This document shows positions 1 through 5,143 of a DNA stretch of 5,143 bases, piece after piece; the stretch's first letter is position 1; the number at the start of each line of letters is the position of its first letter. The DNA is taken from positions 1 through 5,143 of the forward strand of contig JAILQA010000134.1 of the NCBI GenBank assembly GCA_024699205.1. Reading direction: 5' to 3'. This stretch comes from Treponema sp. Lineage in GTDB: Bacteria > Spirochaetota > Spirochaetia > Treponematales > Treponemataceae. Under the pieces are notes generated by a model that did not search any database, was not told where the DNA came from, and saw nothing but the letters and a program-made list of their open reading frames with translations. The position numbers and the translations under genes were made by a program.

Positions 1-547
1 CTTGATAAAAGGTGGTCTTCCCTGTGCAGAGGTAACCTTCCGAACCGATGCAGCAGAAGAAAGTATTCGTGCAATTTCAAAAAAGTTTCCGCAGATGTTT
101 GTCGGAGCTGGAACAGTTCTTACCACAGAGCAGGTTGATCGTGCAATAGGAGCTGGTGCAAAGTTTATCGTTTCGCCTGGCTTGAATCCTAAAGTTGTGG
201 AGTATTGTCTTAAAAAAGGCTATCCGATTACTCCTGGAATTATGACTCCTACAGAACTTGAAGTTGCTCTTGGCTTTGGCCTGGATGTTGTTAAGTTTTT
301 CCCAGCTGAAAATGCAGGTGGTCTAAAAATGATTAAGGCTATGAGTGCACCTTACACAATGATGAAGTTCATGCCTACAGGTGGAATCAATCCTGCAAAC
401 GTACGGGACTATCTTGCTTGTGACAAAATCCTTGCTTGTGGTGGCAGCTGGATGGTAAAAGGTGATTTGATTTCTGCTGGAAACTTTGATGAAATAGAGC
501 GTTTGACTTGTGAAGCGGCAAAAATAGTAAAGGAAATTAGAGGATAA
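1..547 (+). CDS. eda: KDPG/KHG aldolase, 5'-truncated by window edge
   Basis: Class I aldolase that cleaves 2-keto-3-deoxy-6-phosphogluconate to pyruvate and glyceraldehyde-3-phosphate in the cytoplasm. Many members also cleave 4-hydroxy-2-oxoglutarate. The first complete codon is TTG at 2-4 (counted here as residue 1) and 181 codons follow to the TAA at 545-547. The Schiff-base lysine is K98 in VVKFFPAE. E10 (AEVTFRT), R14, T38 (GAGTV), P59 (SPG), T126 (PTGGI) and S149 (GGSWM) all sit exactly 35 positions below the E. coli active-site residues as I remember them (E45, R49, T73, P94, K133, T161, S184). About 35 N-terminal residues therefore lie left of the window and the internal stretch has no indels. 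The TTG is an internal Leu codon, not a start. kdgK follows after 10 bp, so the two form an operon. All visible catalytic residues are intact. Confidence 0.95.
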   Translation, partial: LIKGGLPCAEVTFRTDAAEESIRAISKKFPQMFVGAGTVLTTEQVDRAIGAGAKFIVSPGLNPKVVEYCLKKGYPITPGIMTPTELEVALGFGLDVVKFFPAENAGGLKMIKAMSAPYTMMKFMPTGGINPANVRDYLACDKILACGGSWMVKGDLISAGNFDEIERLTCEAAKIVKEIRG

Positions 548-551
548 GAGG
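546..551 (+). promoter_or_regulatory. Ribosome binding site of kdgK
   Basis: AAGAGG lies 6 nt before the ATG at 558 and overlaps the TAA stop of the aldolase gene (545-547). The overlap supports the chosen kdgK start and suggests that ribosomes finishing eda re-initiate on kdgK. Confidence 0.75.
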
Positions 552-557
552 TTAAAG

Positions 558-1577
558 ATGAAGGTAGTTACATTCGGTGAAATAATGTTGAGACTGGAAC
601 CTGAAGGATATTTCCGTTTTGTTCAGGTTGATAAAATGACTTCTACTTTTGGTGGTGGAGAAGCTAACGTTGCGGTATCTCTTGCAAATTATGGTTTGGA
701 TGCTTATTACGTTACAAAGCTTCCAAAACACGAAATTGGACAGGCTGCAATTAATTCTTTGCGTCGTTATGGTGTAAATACAAATTATATTGTACGTGGT
801 GGCGACCGTGTGGGAATCTACTATAACGAGCGTGGAGCCAGTCAGCGTGGTTCAAAGTGTATTTACGACCGTGCCCATTCTTCAATTGCAGAAGCAAAGC
901 CTGAAGATTTTAACTGGGCAGAGATTTTTAAGGATTGTAAATGGTTCCACCTTACTGGTATTACTCCAGCCTTGGGAGGAAACCTTGTTCAGATTTGTAT
1001 TGAAGCTTGTAAAGCTGCAAAGGCTGCTGGTGCAACTGTAAGCTGCGACCTTAACTACCGCGGCAAACTCTGGACTCGTGATCAGGCCCGCGAAGCTATG
1101 ACTCAAATCTGCAAGTATGTAGATGTCTGTATTTCTAACGAAGAAGATGCAAAGGATGTTTTTGGAATTGAAGCAGAAAACACAGATATTACAGGTGGAA
1201 AGCTTAATAAAGAAGGCTATAAATCAGTTGCAAAACAGCTGGCAGATAAGTTTGGCTTTAAAAAGGTTGCAATCACCCTGCGAACTTCTATAAATGCAAA
1301 CCGCAACAATTGGGCAGCCCTGCTTTATGATGGCAAAGACTATTGTTTCTCTAAAGAATACGAAATGTATATTGTAGACCGAGTTGGTGGTGGTGACAGT
1401 TTTGGTGGCGGACTCATTTATTCTTTGCTTAATGGAAAATCTACACAGGATGCCGTAGAGTTTGCTGTAGCTGCAAGTTGTCTCAAACACACAATCGAAG
1501 GCGACTACAATATGGTTAGTGTAGACGAAGTTGAAAAGCTTGCCGCCGGAAACGGAAGCGGTCGTATTCAGCGTTAA
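558..1577 (+). CDS. kdgK: 2-keto-3-deoxygluconate kinase (PfkB family)
   Basis: Cytoplasmic sugar kinase of 339 aa, the usual length for the family. It phosphorylates 2-keto-3-deoxygluconate with ATP to KDPG, the substrate of the aldolase encoded just upstream. The PfkB signatures are both present: the N-terminal glycine-rich substrate region FGGGEANVAVSLANYG (31-46), and the C-terminal signature DRVGGGDSFGGG (274-285) with catalytic base D280 and the anion-hole glycines. The CDLNYRGKLW block (163-172) and SNEED (193-197) are typical of KDG kinases. The ATG at 558 is preceded by AAGAGG (546-551), which overlaps the stop codon of eda at 6-nt spacing, so translation is probably coupled. The signature reads GGGD rather than the common GAGD, a conservative variant. 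A related 2-keto-sugar or fructose kinase is possible, but coupling to eda favours KdgK. No terminator fits in the 12 bp before the convergent gene. Confidence 0.93.
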   Translation: MKVVTFGEIMLRLEPEGYFRFVQVDKMTSTFGGGEANVAVSLANYGLDAYYVTKLPKHEIGQAAINSLRRYGVNTNYIVRGGDRVGIYYNERGASQRGSKCIYDRAHSSIAEAKPEDFNWAEIFKDCKWFHLTGITPALGGNLVQICIEACKAAKAAGATVSCDLNYRGKLWTRDQAREAMTQICKYVDVCISNEEDAKDVFGIEAENTDITGGKLNKEGYKSVAKQLADKFGFKKVAITLRTSINANRNNWAALLYDGKDYCFSKEYEMYIVDRVGGGDSFGGGLIYSLLNGKSTQDAVEFAVAASCLKHTIEGDYNMVSVDEVEKLAAGNGSGRIQR

Positions 1578-1589
1578 TAATAGGAAACT

Positions 1590-2426
1590 TCAGACAATAA
1601 CAGAAGCTTTCAAAAACTCTGCAATTCCATTGTGGTTATTGTCTGTTGGAGTAACAAAATCTGCAATATCGCGGATTTCTTTTAGGCCGTTGGACATTGC
1701 AACACCCCAGGTTGCGTGTCTAATCAGGCTTTCATCATTCATACTGTCACCAAATCCCATGGTAAGAACTTTTTCGCCACTTTTTGAGGCAATATGTTCT
1801 GCAAGCCAGTCTACGGCTTCACCTTTTCCACAATTTGGTGGCAATATTTCCAAAAAGTAAGGCTTACTTATAAAAATAACAGCCCGCTCTCCAAACTCTT
1901 TGCGCAATTCTGCCTGTAATTTTTGTAAAAGTTCAGGTTCTCCAGGAACGAGCATTTTTGTAAAAGGGGTTTTCAAAAAAGAATCATAATCTTCAACAAC
2001 CTTACCCTTTAATCCGCATAAATCTACATCAAGACGGGTCCATTTTGTTTCTTCGCGGTAATAAATTGTATCTGAGGTATAAACTTCGGTTCTTAAGCCC
2101 CAACTTTCAGCAATTTCATTCGTACGCAAAAGAATGTCTGAATCAACCTTGCGGCAGTAAATCTGCTTGCGTTCATGTAAATCAAAAATTGAACAGCCAT
2201 TGATTGCAATAATATAACGACCGCTTTCTTTTCCTGCAATTTCTAGACGCCTTACAAAAGGAAGAATTGCATCTTCTGCGCGACCAGAACAAAGAACAAT
2301 GTAAATACCACGATTTGCACATTCGCGCAGGGCAAAAACGGTTTCATCATCAATTTGGCGTTTGTCATTAAGCAGTGTATCGTCCAGATCCAGGGCAATA
2401 AGTTTGGGATTAAGTTTTTTCTCCAT
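1590..2426 (-). CDS. Cof-type HAD-superfamily phosphatase
   Basis: Soluble 278-aa haloacid-dehalogenase-type hydrolase of the Cof/YidA/YbiV group (class IIB cap), whose members mostly dephosphorylate sugar phosphates or other small phosphometabolites. All four HAD motifs are present. Motif I is DLDDT (13-17), with nucleophile D13 and acid/base D15. Motif II is S47 in CSGR, and motif III is K201 in CGKGEA. Motif IV is GFGDSMND (224-231), with Mg-binding D227 and D231. The TDNNHNGIA block (261-269) is the usual C-terminal Cof signature, and the cap lies between motifs II and III. Length is normal. The start at MEKKLNPK places motif I about 12 residues in, as expected. No Shine-Dalgarno precedes it, and a promoter lies almost on the ATG (see 2436-2464). 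It is convergent with kdgK. The substrate cannot be read from sequence; a link to sugar-acid metabolism is only suggested by position. Confidence 0.9.
   Translation of the reverse strand: MEKKLNPKLIALDLDDTLLNDKRQIDDETVFALRECANRGIYIVLCSGRAEDAILPFVRRLEIAGKESGRYIIAINGCSIFDLHERKQIYCRKVDSDILLRTNEIAESWGLRTEVYTSDTIYYREETKWTRLDVDLCGLKGKVVEDYDSFLKTPFTKMLVPGEPELLQKLQAELRKEFGERAVIFISKPYFLEILPPNCGKGEAVDWLAEHIASKSGEKVLTMGFGDSMNDESLIRHATWGVAMSNGLKEIRDIADFVTPTDNNHNGIAEFLKASVIV
1591..1645. repeat. 11-bp perfect inverted repeat at convergent gene junction
   Basis: CAGACAATAAC (1591-1601) and GTTATTGTCTG (1635-1645) are perfect inverted copies separated by 33 nt. The loop contains a smaller hairpin, CAAT-tcc-ATTG (1622-1632). 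The left arm overlaps the stop codon and last codons of the HAD phosphatase gene; the right arm encodes its conserved TDNN motif. The structure would form in the 3' end of the HAD mRNA and in read-through RNA from kdgK. Neither side carries a T-tract, so it is not a classical intrinsic terminator. It may stabilise 3' ends or be coincidental. Confidence 0.45.
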
Positions 2427-2435
2427 GATTCGCTA

Positions 2436-2464
2436 ATAATATAAAAAAGCGGAACAAATCTCAA
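2436..2464 (-). promoter_or_regulatory. Sigma70-like promoter of the HAD gene, near-leaderless
   Basis: On the minus strand TTGAGA (2464-2459, 5/6 match to TTGACA) and TATTAT (2441-2436, 5/6 match to TATAAT) are separated by exactly 17 bp. Transcription would begin about 7 nt past the -10 box, near 2429, only about 3 nt before the ATG at 2426. There is no Shine-Dalgarno between promoter and start, which agrees with leaderless translation. The -35 box sits in the loop of the upstream terminator, and the spacer contains the terminator's 3' arm and T-tract. The prediction is by eye. Confidence 0.6.
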
Positions 2465-2485
2465 CTATACGCTCAGGGCTTCCGC
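2443..2485 (-). terminator. Intrinsic terminator after the histidine kinase gene
   Basis: Read on the minus strand, GCGGAA (2485-2480) and TTCCGC (2454-2449) form a 6-bp stem followed directly by six Ts (2448-2443). It begins one nucleotide after the kinase stop codon (2489-2487). The 25-nt loop is long for a strong terminator, so efficiency may be moderate. It separates the two-component operon from the HAD gene. Confidence 0.6.
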
Positions 2486-2486
2486 A

Positions 2487-3746
2487 TTATATTTCCAGGC
2501 GGATTATTGCTCCCGAAACGCTACCATTCTTTTCTGCATTTCTTGCGCTTATTTTTGCATCAAGTGCGCTTGCTATAGATTTTGCTATGCTCAATCCTAA
2601 GCCTGCGCCGCCCTTGCTTCTGGAATGAGCGGCATCTCCGCGGTAAAAGCGGTCAAAAATATGAGGGATTATTTCTTTTGAAAAACCGCTTCCATTATCT
2701 TCTATTTCAAAAATGCAATGATGTTTTTCCATAAAGCAGCGGAGAAGAATCTGGCAGTCTTTTGAAGCAAACTTTATACTGTTTGAAATTGCAATCACAA
2801 AAATCTGATGCAAAAGTTCTTTATTTGTTTCTATCATCTGAAGGCCATTTGTCTGGGTGAAGATTTGAACATTTTCGAGATATTTAAACTCTTCTTTTAT
2901 TGAATTAAAAAAATCTTCAATCTGTACTGCTTCTCGTTTTAGTTCGACAAGCTTTTTTTCAAGCTTTGTAATTTCCAGAAGATTATTGATTGTCGCTTTC
3001 ATGGCAAGGCTTTCGTTTATAATAATTTTCAGCGATTTTTCAGTCTGTTCCTTATCATCCTTTCCCCAGCGAGAGAGAAGCTTTGCGTGTCCGAGAATTG
3101 CATTTACCGGAGTTTGAAGCTCGTGGCTGACATTAGCAGAAAAATTATGTTCCCGCTGAAAATCCTTTTTTATAAATGCAAGCAGAATAAAATACGAAAG
3201 CAGGATTACAGGAAGAATGATTGATGGAATCGCATTCGGCATGTAATAAATCAGTTTTGAAGCAGAATCGTTTTCTATATCAATTGAAGTCTGAATCAAA
3301 ACTTTGTCTTGCGAATTATCACTGGTGTCTGAAGCTTTTTTTTCATCCAGAATCATCAGGCGGGTAAGATACATTACATCAAGATTTCCGTCCAGATAAT
3401 AATCTTTCTGCATGTAGTGACGGGCTTTTCCTTTGGTGTCGGGAAGAAGTTCCAGAAAAGAATTATTAGCGCTCAAAAGCTCTTTTGTGTCAAAATCATA
3501 TACTGAAAAATCAACAAAGTAGGGGAGTTCAAGAAAAATGGAACCGATTTCATAAATAAGGGAATTGTCTTCTTCTATATTGTTTTCAATTATTTGACAG
3601 GCATTTTTAAGGAACTTGCTTTTTTCGTGGGTGAAGGACAATCTCAAAAGTCCGGTGAAAACAAAGAGAACGGATATTAAAACTGCACTGATTATGCCTG
3701 TAATTTTTAATGCTATTTGATTTTCCTGACTTATGCGTACTTTCAT
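2487..3746 (-). CDS. Membrane sensor histidine kinase (HisKA/HATPase_c), no HAMP
   Basis: Sensor kinase of 419 aa, the partner of the response regulator encoded 16 bp upstream. TM1 (about 12-35) and TM2 (about 172-192) flank an extracytoplasmic domain of about 135 residues that I do not recognise. Cytoplasmic TM2 residues run straight into the dimerisation domain: the H-box NVSHELQTP has phospho-acceptor H208 only some 15 residues after TM2. This leaves no room for a HAMP linker. The catalytic ATPase domain carries the N-box (SNSIKFAS, N322), G1 box (EDNGSG, 349-354), F-box (IFDRFYRG) and G2 box (GGAGLGLSIAKS, 379-390), so it looks fully active. The ATG at 3746 is preceded by AAAAGG (3759-3764) at a rather long 12-nt spacing, overlapping the regulator's stop. 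The signal sensed is unknown. An intrinsic terminator follows directly. Confidence 0.93.
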   Translation of the reverse strand: MKVRISQENQIALKITGIISAVLISVLFVFTGLLRLSFTHEKSKFLKNACQIIENNIEEDNSLIYEIGSIFLELPYFVDFSVYDFDTKELLSANNSFLELLPDTKGKARHYMQKDYYLDGNLDVMYLTRLMILDEKKASDTSDNSQDKVLIQTSIDIENDSASKLIYYMPNAIPSIILPVILLSYFILLAFIKKDFQREHNFSANVSHELQTPVNAILGHAKLLSRWGKDDKEQTEKSLKIIINESLAMKATINNLLEITKLEKKLVELKREAVQIEDFFNSIKEEFKYLENVQIFTQTNGLQMIETNKELLHQIFVIAISNSIKFASKDCQILLRCFMEKHHCIFEIEDNGSGFSKEIIPHIFDRFYRGDAAHSRSKGGAGLGLSIAKSIASALDAKISARNAEKNGSVSGAIIRLEI

Positions 3747-3762
3747 TTAATCTTTTTACCTT

Positions 3763-4461
3763 TTAGCATTTTTCCATTAAGAAGCCTACGCCACGTTTGT
3801 TTTTGAAATATTCTTTTTCTGAAACTGATTTAATTTTATTTCTCAGATAATTTATATAAACGTCAACTGCATTAGGTTCTATAATGTGATTTTCGCCCCA
3901 GACCTCATCTATAATTTTATCCCTGCTGAAAAGTTCCCCTGGATTTTCCATAAAAAGCTTGAGCATAAGATATTCGGTTTTGGAAAGCTGAATCTGATTT
4001 CCCTTTATATTCATTGCCATTGCTTTTGGAATAAGAGTAATTTCGCCGTTTACAATTTCTGTTTCCTGTTTTACCGCAGAATTGATTTTTTCAATGCGGC
4101 GTAAAACTGCATTTACCCTTGCCAGCAGTTCTTCAATTTCAAAGGGCTTGGAAATGTAATCATCTGCTCCAGCATTAAGCCCCTTTACCTTATCAAAAGT
4201 CTCATTGCGGGCAGTTACAAGAATGACCGGTAAGTCTGATTTTTTTCTTATTTGGCGCAGAACCTCAAGACCATTTAGTTCTGGGAGCATTATATCGAGC
4301 AGAATAAGGGAAGGGCTTTCTTTTTCAAAAACTTCCAGGGCTTCTCGTCCCGTCTGAGCAAGACAAACTTCAAAACCTTCATGTTCCAGCTCTGGTTTTA
4401 AAAACTCTATTGTGCTTAAATCATCTTCTACAAGTTCGATTTTGGATTGTGCTTTTTCCAT
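3763..4461 (-). CDS. OmpR/PhoB-family response regulator
   Basis: DNA-binding response regulator of 232 aa, normal for the family. The receiver domain (about 7-120) has the acidic pocket E12/D13, phospho-acceptor D56 in LILLDIMLP, switch residue T83 (VTAR) and K105 (SKPF). The winged-helix effector domain (about 138-230) has the typical FSRDKIIDEVWG turn, a recognition-helix region with NAVDVYINYLRNKI (197-210), and the wing RGVGFLM. It would be phosphorylated by the kinase encoded next and bind DNA as a dimer. The ATG at 4461 has AAGGA (4468-4472) 6 nt upstream. The first 34 bases overlap the end of the exported-protein gene in another frame, implying translational coupling. The first strand reads IELVEDD, with a glutamate where a hydrophobic residue is usual. 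Target genes are unknown; its own operon and the divergent gene are obvious candidates. Confidence 0.95.
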   Translation of the reverse strand: MEKAQSKIELVEDDLSTIEFLKPELEHEGFEVCLAQTGREALEVFEKESPSLILLDIMLPELNGLEVLRQIRKKSDLPVILVTARNETFDKVKGLNAGADDYISKPFEIEELLARVNAVLRRIEKINSAVKQETEIVNGEITLIPKAMAMNIKGNQIQLSKTEYLMLKLFMENPGELFSRDKIIDEVWGENHIIEPNAVDVYINYLRNKIKSVSEKEYFKNKRGVGFLMEKC

Positions 4462-4982
4462 ACATTATCCTTGCTAAAATAATAAACAGAATCATAGGTC
4501 ATTTCTTCAATTAAAACAGTTTGCATACATTCTCCGTTACATGCTTTTAATCCGCTGATATTTAACGAAAAAGGTTCATCTATTTCTTTTAAGAAGATTC
4601 TGATTTTTCTTCCGTCTTTTGAAAAAACGATTTCTTCTGTTTTTATTGTTTTTTTATTGATATAAATTTTCAGGTCCGAAATAGAGAGTGGATCCAGGAC
4701 TTTATTGAATAAAAATTTCAGGACAATGACATTTTCGTGCTTTGGACTGATTCTGATTCCTTTGAGTAAAAAAGCAGAATCATCATCTTCGGGTGGAAAA
4801 AAATCACGTTTTAAATAAGGCGGCAGGGGGCCATGATATGAATCTTTTGGCGGAGGAGGTGGCGGCAACGGAAAATTCTGCGCGTTCAGGGAAAATTCCG
4901 CTGTTATAAACACAAAAAAAATGAGGAATGAAAATATTAGCCTTCTCTTCGCCTGATATTTCATTCCTCTATTGTAACGCAT
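4428..4982 (-). CDS. Exported proline-rich protein with probable Ig-like domain
   Basis: I do not recognise a named family. The 184-aa product has a basic N-terminus (KYQAKRR), a hydrophobic core (about 15-28) and a plausible signal peptidase I site after LNA (34), so it is probably exported. A proline-rich, likely unfolded segment follows (about 37-64, with six prolines in a row), then an acidic EDDD. Residues about 72-147 alternate in a beta pattern (VIVLKFLFNKVLDPLS, then SKDGRKIRIFL, then FSLNISGLKACNGE). This resembles the SbsA/Big_5-type bacterial Ig-like fold by eye; it is an inference. C148 and C152 form a CNGEC pair. Start choice is uncertain: ATG at 4982, or an in-frame ATG at 4964 (residue 7) that gives a cleaner signal peptide. 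It is first in an operon with the regulator and kinase, which suggests an envelope role tied to that system. Confidence 0.8.
   Translation of the reverse strand: MRYNRGMKYQAKRRLIFSFLIFFVFITAEFSLNAQNFPLPPPPPPKDSYHGPLPPYLKRDFFPPEDDDSAFLLKGIRISPKHENVIVLKFLFNKVLDPLSISDLKIYINKKTIKTEEIVFSKDGRKIRIFLKEIDEPFSLNISGLKACNGECMQTVLIEEMTYDSVYYFSKDNVWKKHNPKSNL
4468..4472 (-). promoter_or_regulatory. Ribosome binding site of the response regulator
   Basis: AAGGA on the minus strand, 6 nt before the ATG at 4461, lies inside the last codons of the exported-protein gene. It fixes the regulator's start and shows that the 34-bp gene overlap is real rather than a start-call artefact. Confidence 0.75.
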
Positions 4983-5098
4983 TTATGAATCTTTGTTTCT
5001 TAAAGTTTTCTAAATTTTTTGAAAATAAAACTATGGGTTTAATATTTCCAGAAAATGTAATATATTTTCTATAAATGTTTGAATTAATAACTAACAAT
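4983..5098. promoter_or_regulatory. Divergent AT-rich intergenic region
   Basis: About 116 bp between the two-component operon (leftward) and a new + strand gene. It should hold the promoters of both. No -35/-10 pair here is as good as the one at 2436-2464. On the + strand the candidates are TTTCCA (5045-5050) with TATAAA (5070-5075) at a long 19-bp spacing, and TATATT (5061-5066) without a good -35. On the minus strand TACAAT (4976-4971) looks like a -10 box but lacks a -35. A 21-bp imperfect palindrome lies at 5050-5070, and AGTTTT/AAAACT (5004-5009 and 5027-5032) form a shorter inverted pair. Confidence 0.5.
5050..5070. repeat. Imperfect palindrome, candidate operator
   Basis: AGAAAAT (5050-5056) and ATTTTCT (5064-5070) are perfect 7-bp inverted arms around a 7-nt centre that is itself nearly symmetric, so 18 of 21 positions are self-complementary. 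It sits 29 bp before the divergent gene's ATG at 5099 and within its probable promoter zone. AT-rich DNA yields such symmetry by chance fairly often, and OmpR-family regulators usually prefer direct repeats, so binding is speculative. Confidence 0.35.
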
Positions 5099-5143
5099 AT
5101 GAAAAAACTGATTTTATCTTTACTTATTTTTCTTATCTCGTTC
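5099..5143 (+). CDS. Exported protein, N-terminus only (truncated by window end)
   Basis: Fifteen codons are visible, reading MKKLILSLLIFLISF: a lysine pair followed by an uninterrupted hydrophobic run, the start of a Sec signal peptide or lipoprotein signal. An in-frame ATG at 5075 would add eight residues (MFELITNN) before it; the 5099 start is preferred because it gives a standard signal-peptide N-terminus. No convincing Shine-Dalgarno precedes either start. The gene is divergent from the two-component operon, an arrangement often seen for regulator targets such as envelope or efflux components. The product cannot be named from what is visible. Confidence 0.65.
   Translation, partial: MKKLILSLLIFLISF

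Noticed and set aside
2..4. TTG at 2-4 as a start codon of the aldolase
   Set aside because: Active-site spacing shows that about 35 conserved N-terminal residues lie upstream; the gene simply runs off the window edge.
882..1490. Minus-strand open frames (882-1106, 1224-1490) inside kdgK
   Set aside because: Both lie fully antisense within a well-conserved kinase gene and encode no recognisable motif.
1531..1860. + strand open frame of 109 codons
   Set aside because: It overlaps the kdgK end and runs antisense through the HAD gene motifs; no ribosome site or recognisable domain. A shadow frame.
2252..2464. Minus-strand open frame of 70 codons starting upstream of the HAD gene
   Set aside because: It is an alternate frame across the HAD N-terminus; the HAD frame has all catalytic motifs and this one has none.
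3886..4104. + strand open frame of 72 codons
   Set aside because: Antisense to the DNA-binding domain of the response regulator, with no domain or ribosome site; a shadow frame.
4848..4871. Polyproline tract as a phase-variable simple repeat
   Set aside because: The proline codons are mixed (CCG, CCA, CCT), so there is no uniform repeat unit likely to slip.
5019..5047. TTGAAA (5019-5024) as the -35 box of a + strand promoter
   Set aside because: At 16-18 bp spacing the downstream hexamers (AATATT, ATATTT, TATTTC) are poor -10 matches, and the best TTTAAT is only 13 bp away.

Overview
The window is compact, AT-rich bacterial DNA with Sec-type signal peptides, an OmpR-type two-component pair and hexuronate-derived sugar catabolism. 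My impression from protein style is a host-associated or pectin-using anaerobe, possibly a spirochaete such as Treponema. That assignment is a guess from memory of similar proteins and is not proved by anything here. There are no RNA genes, CRISPR arrays or insertion sequences that I can support.

Left part, + strand (1-1577): the 3' part of a 2-keto-3-deoxy-6-phosphogluconate (KDPG) aldolase gene (eda), then 10 bp later a complete 2-keto-3-deoxygluconate (KDG) kinase gene (kdgK). KdgK phosphorylates KDG to KDPG and Eda cleaves KDPG to pyruvate and glyceraldehyde-3-phosphate. The pair is therefore the last two steps of uronate/pectin (or Entner-Doudoroff) catabolism, in one operon that continues left of the window.

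Middle, - strand (1590-2426): a Cof-type HAD phosphatase, convergent with kdgK across only 12 bp. Its start has no Shine-Dalgarno sequence. A good sigma70-like promoter (TTGAGA, 17 bp, TATTAT) places its transcription start about 3 nt before the ATG, so the mRNA looks almost leaderless. That promoter is built into a hairpin/T-tract terminator that ends the next operon.

Right part, - strand (2487-4982): a three-gene unit transcribed leftward. It encodes a small exported protein with a proline-rich N-terminus and a probable bacterial Ig-like domain, then an OmpR/PhoB-type response regulator (34-bp overlap with the exported protein gene), then a membrane histidine kinase that has no visible HAMP domain. 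The exported protein is a candidate accessory or target of the two-component system.

Far right (4983-5143): a divergent AT-rich intergenic region with a 21-bp imperfect palindrome, followed by the first codons of a + strand gene whose product begins with a signal peptide. Its product cannot be identified from 15 codons, but its position makes it a candidate target of the regulator.
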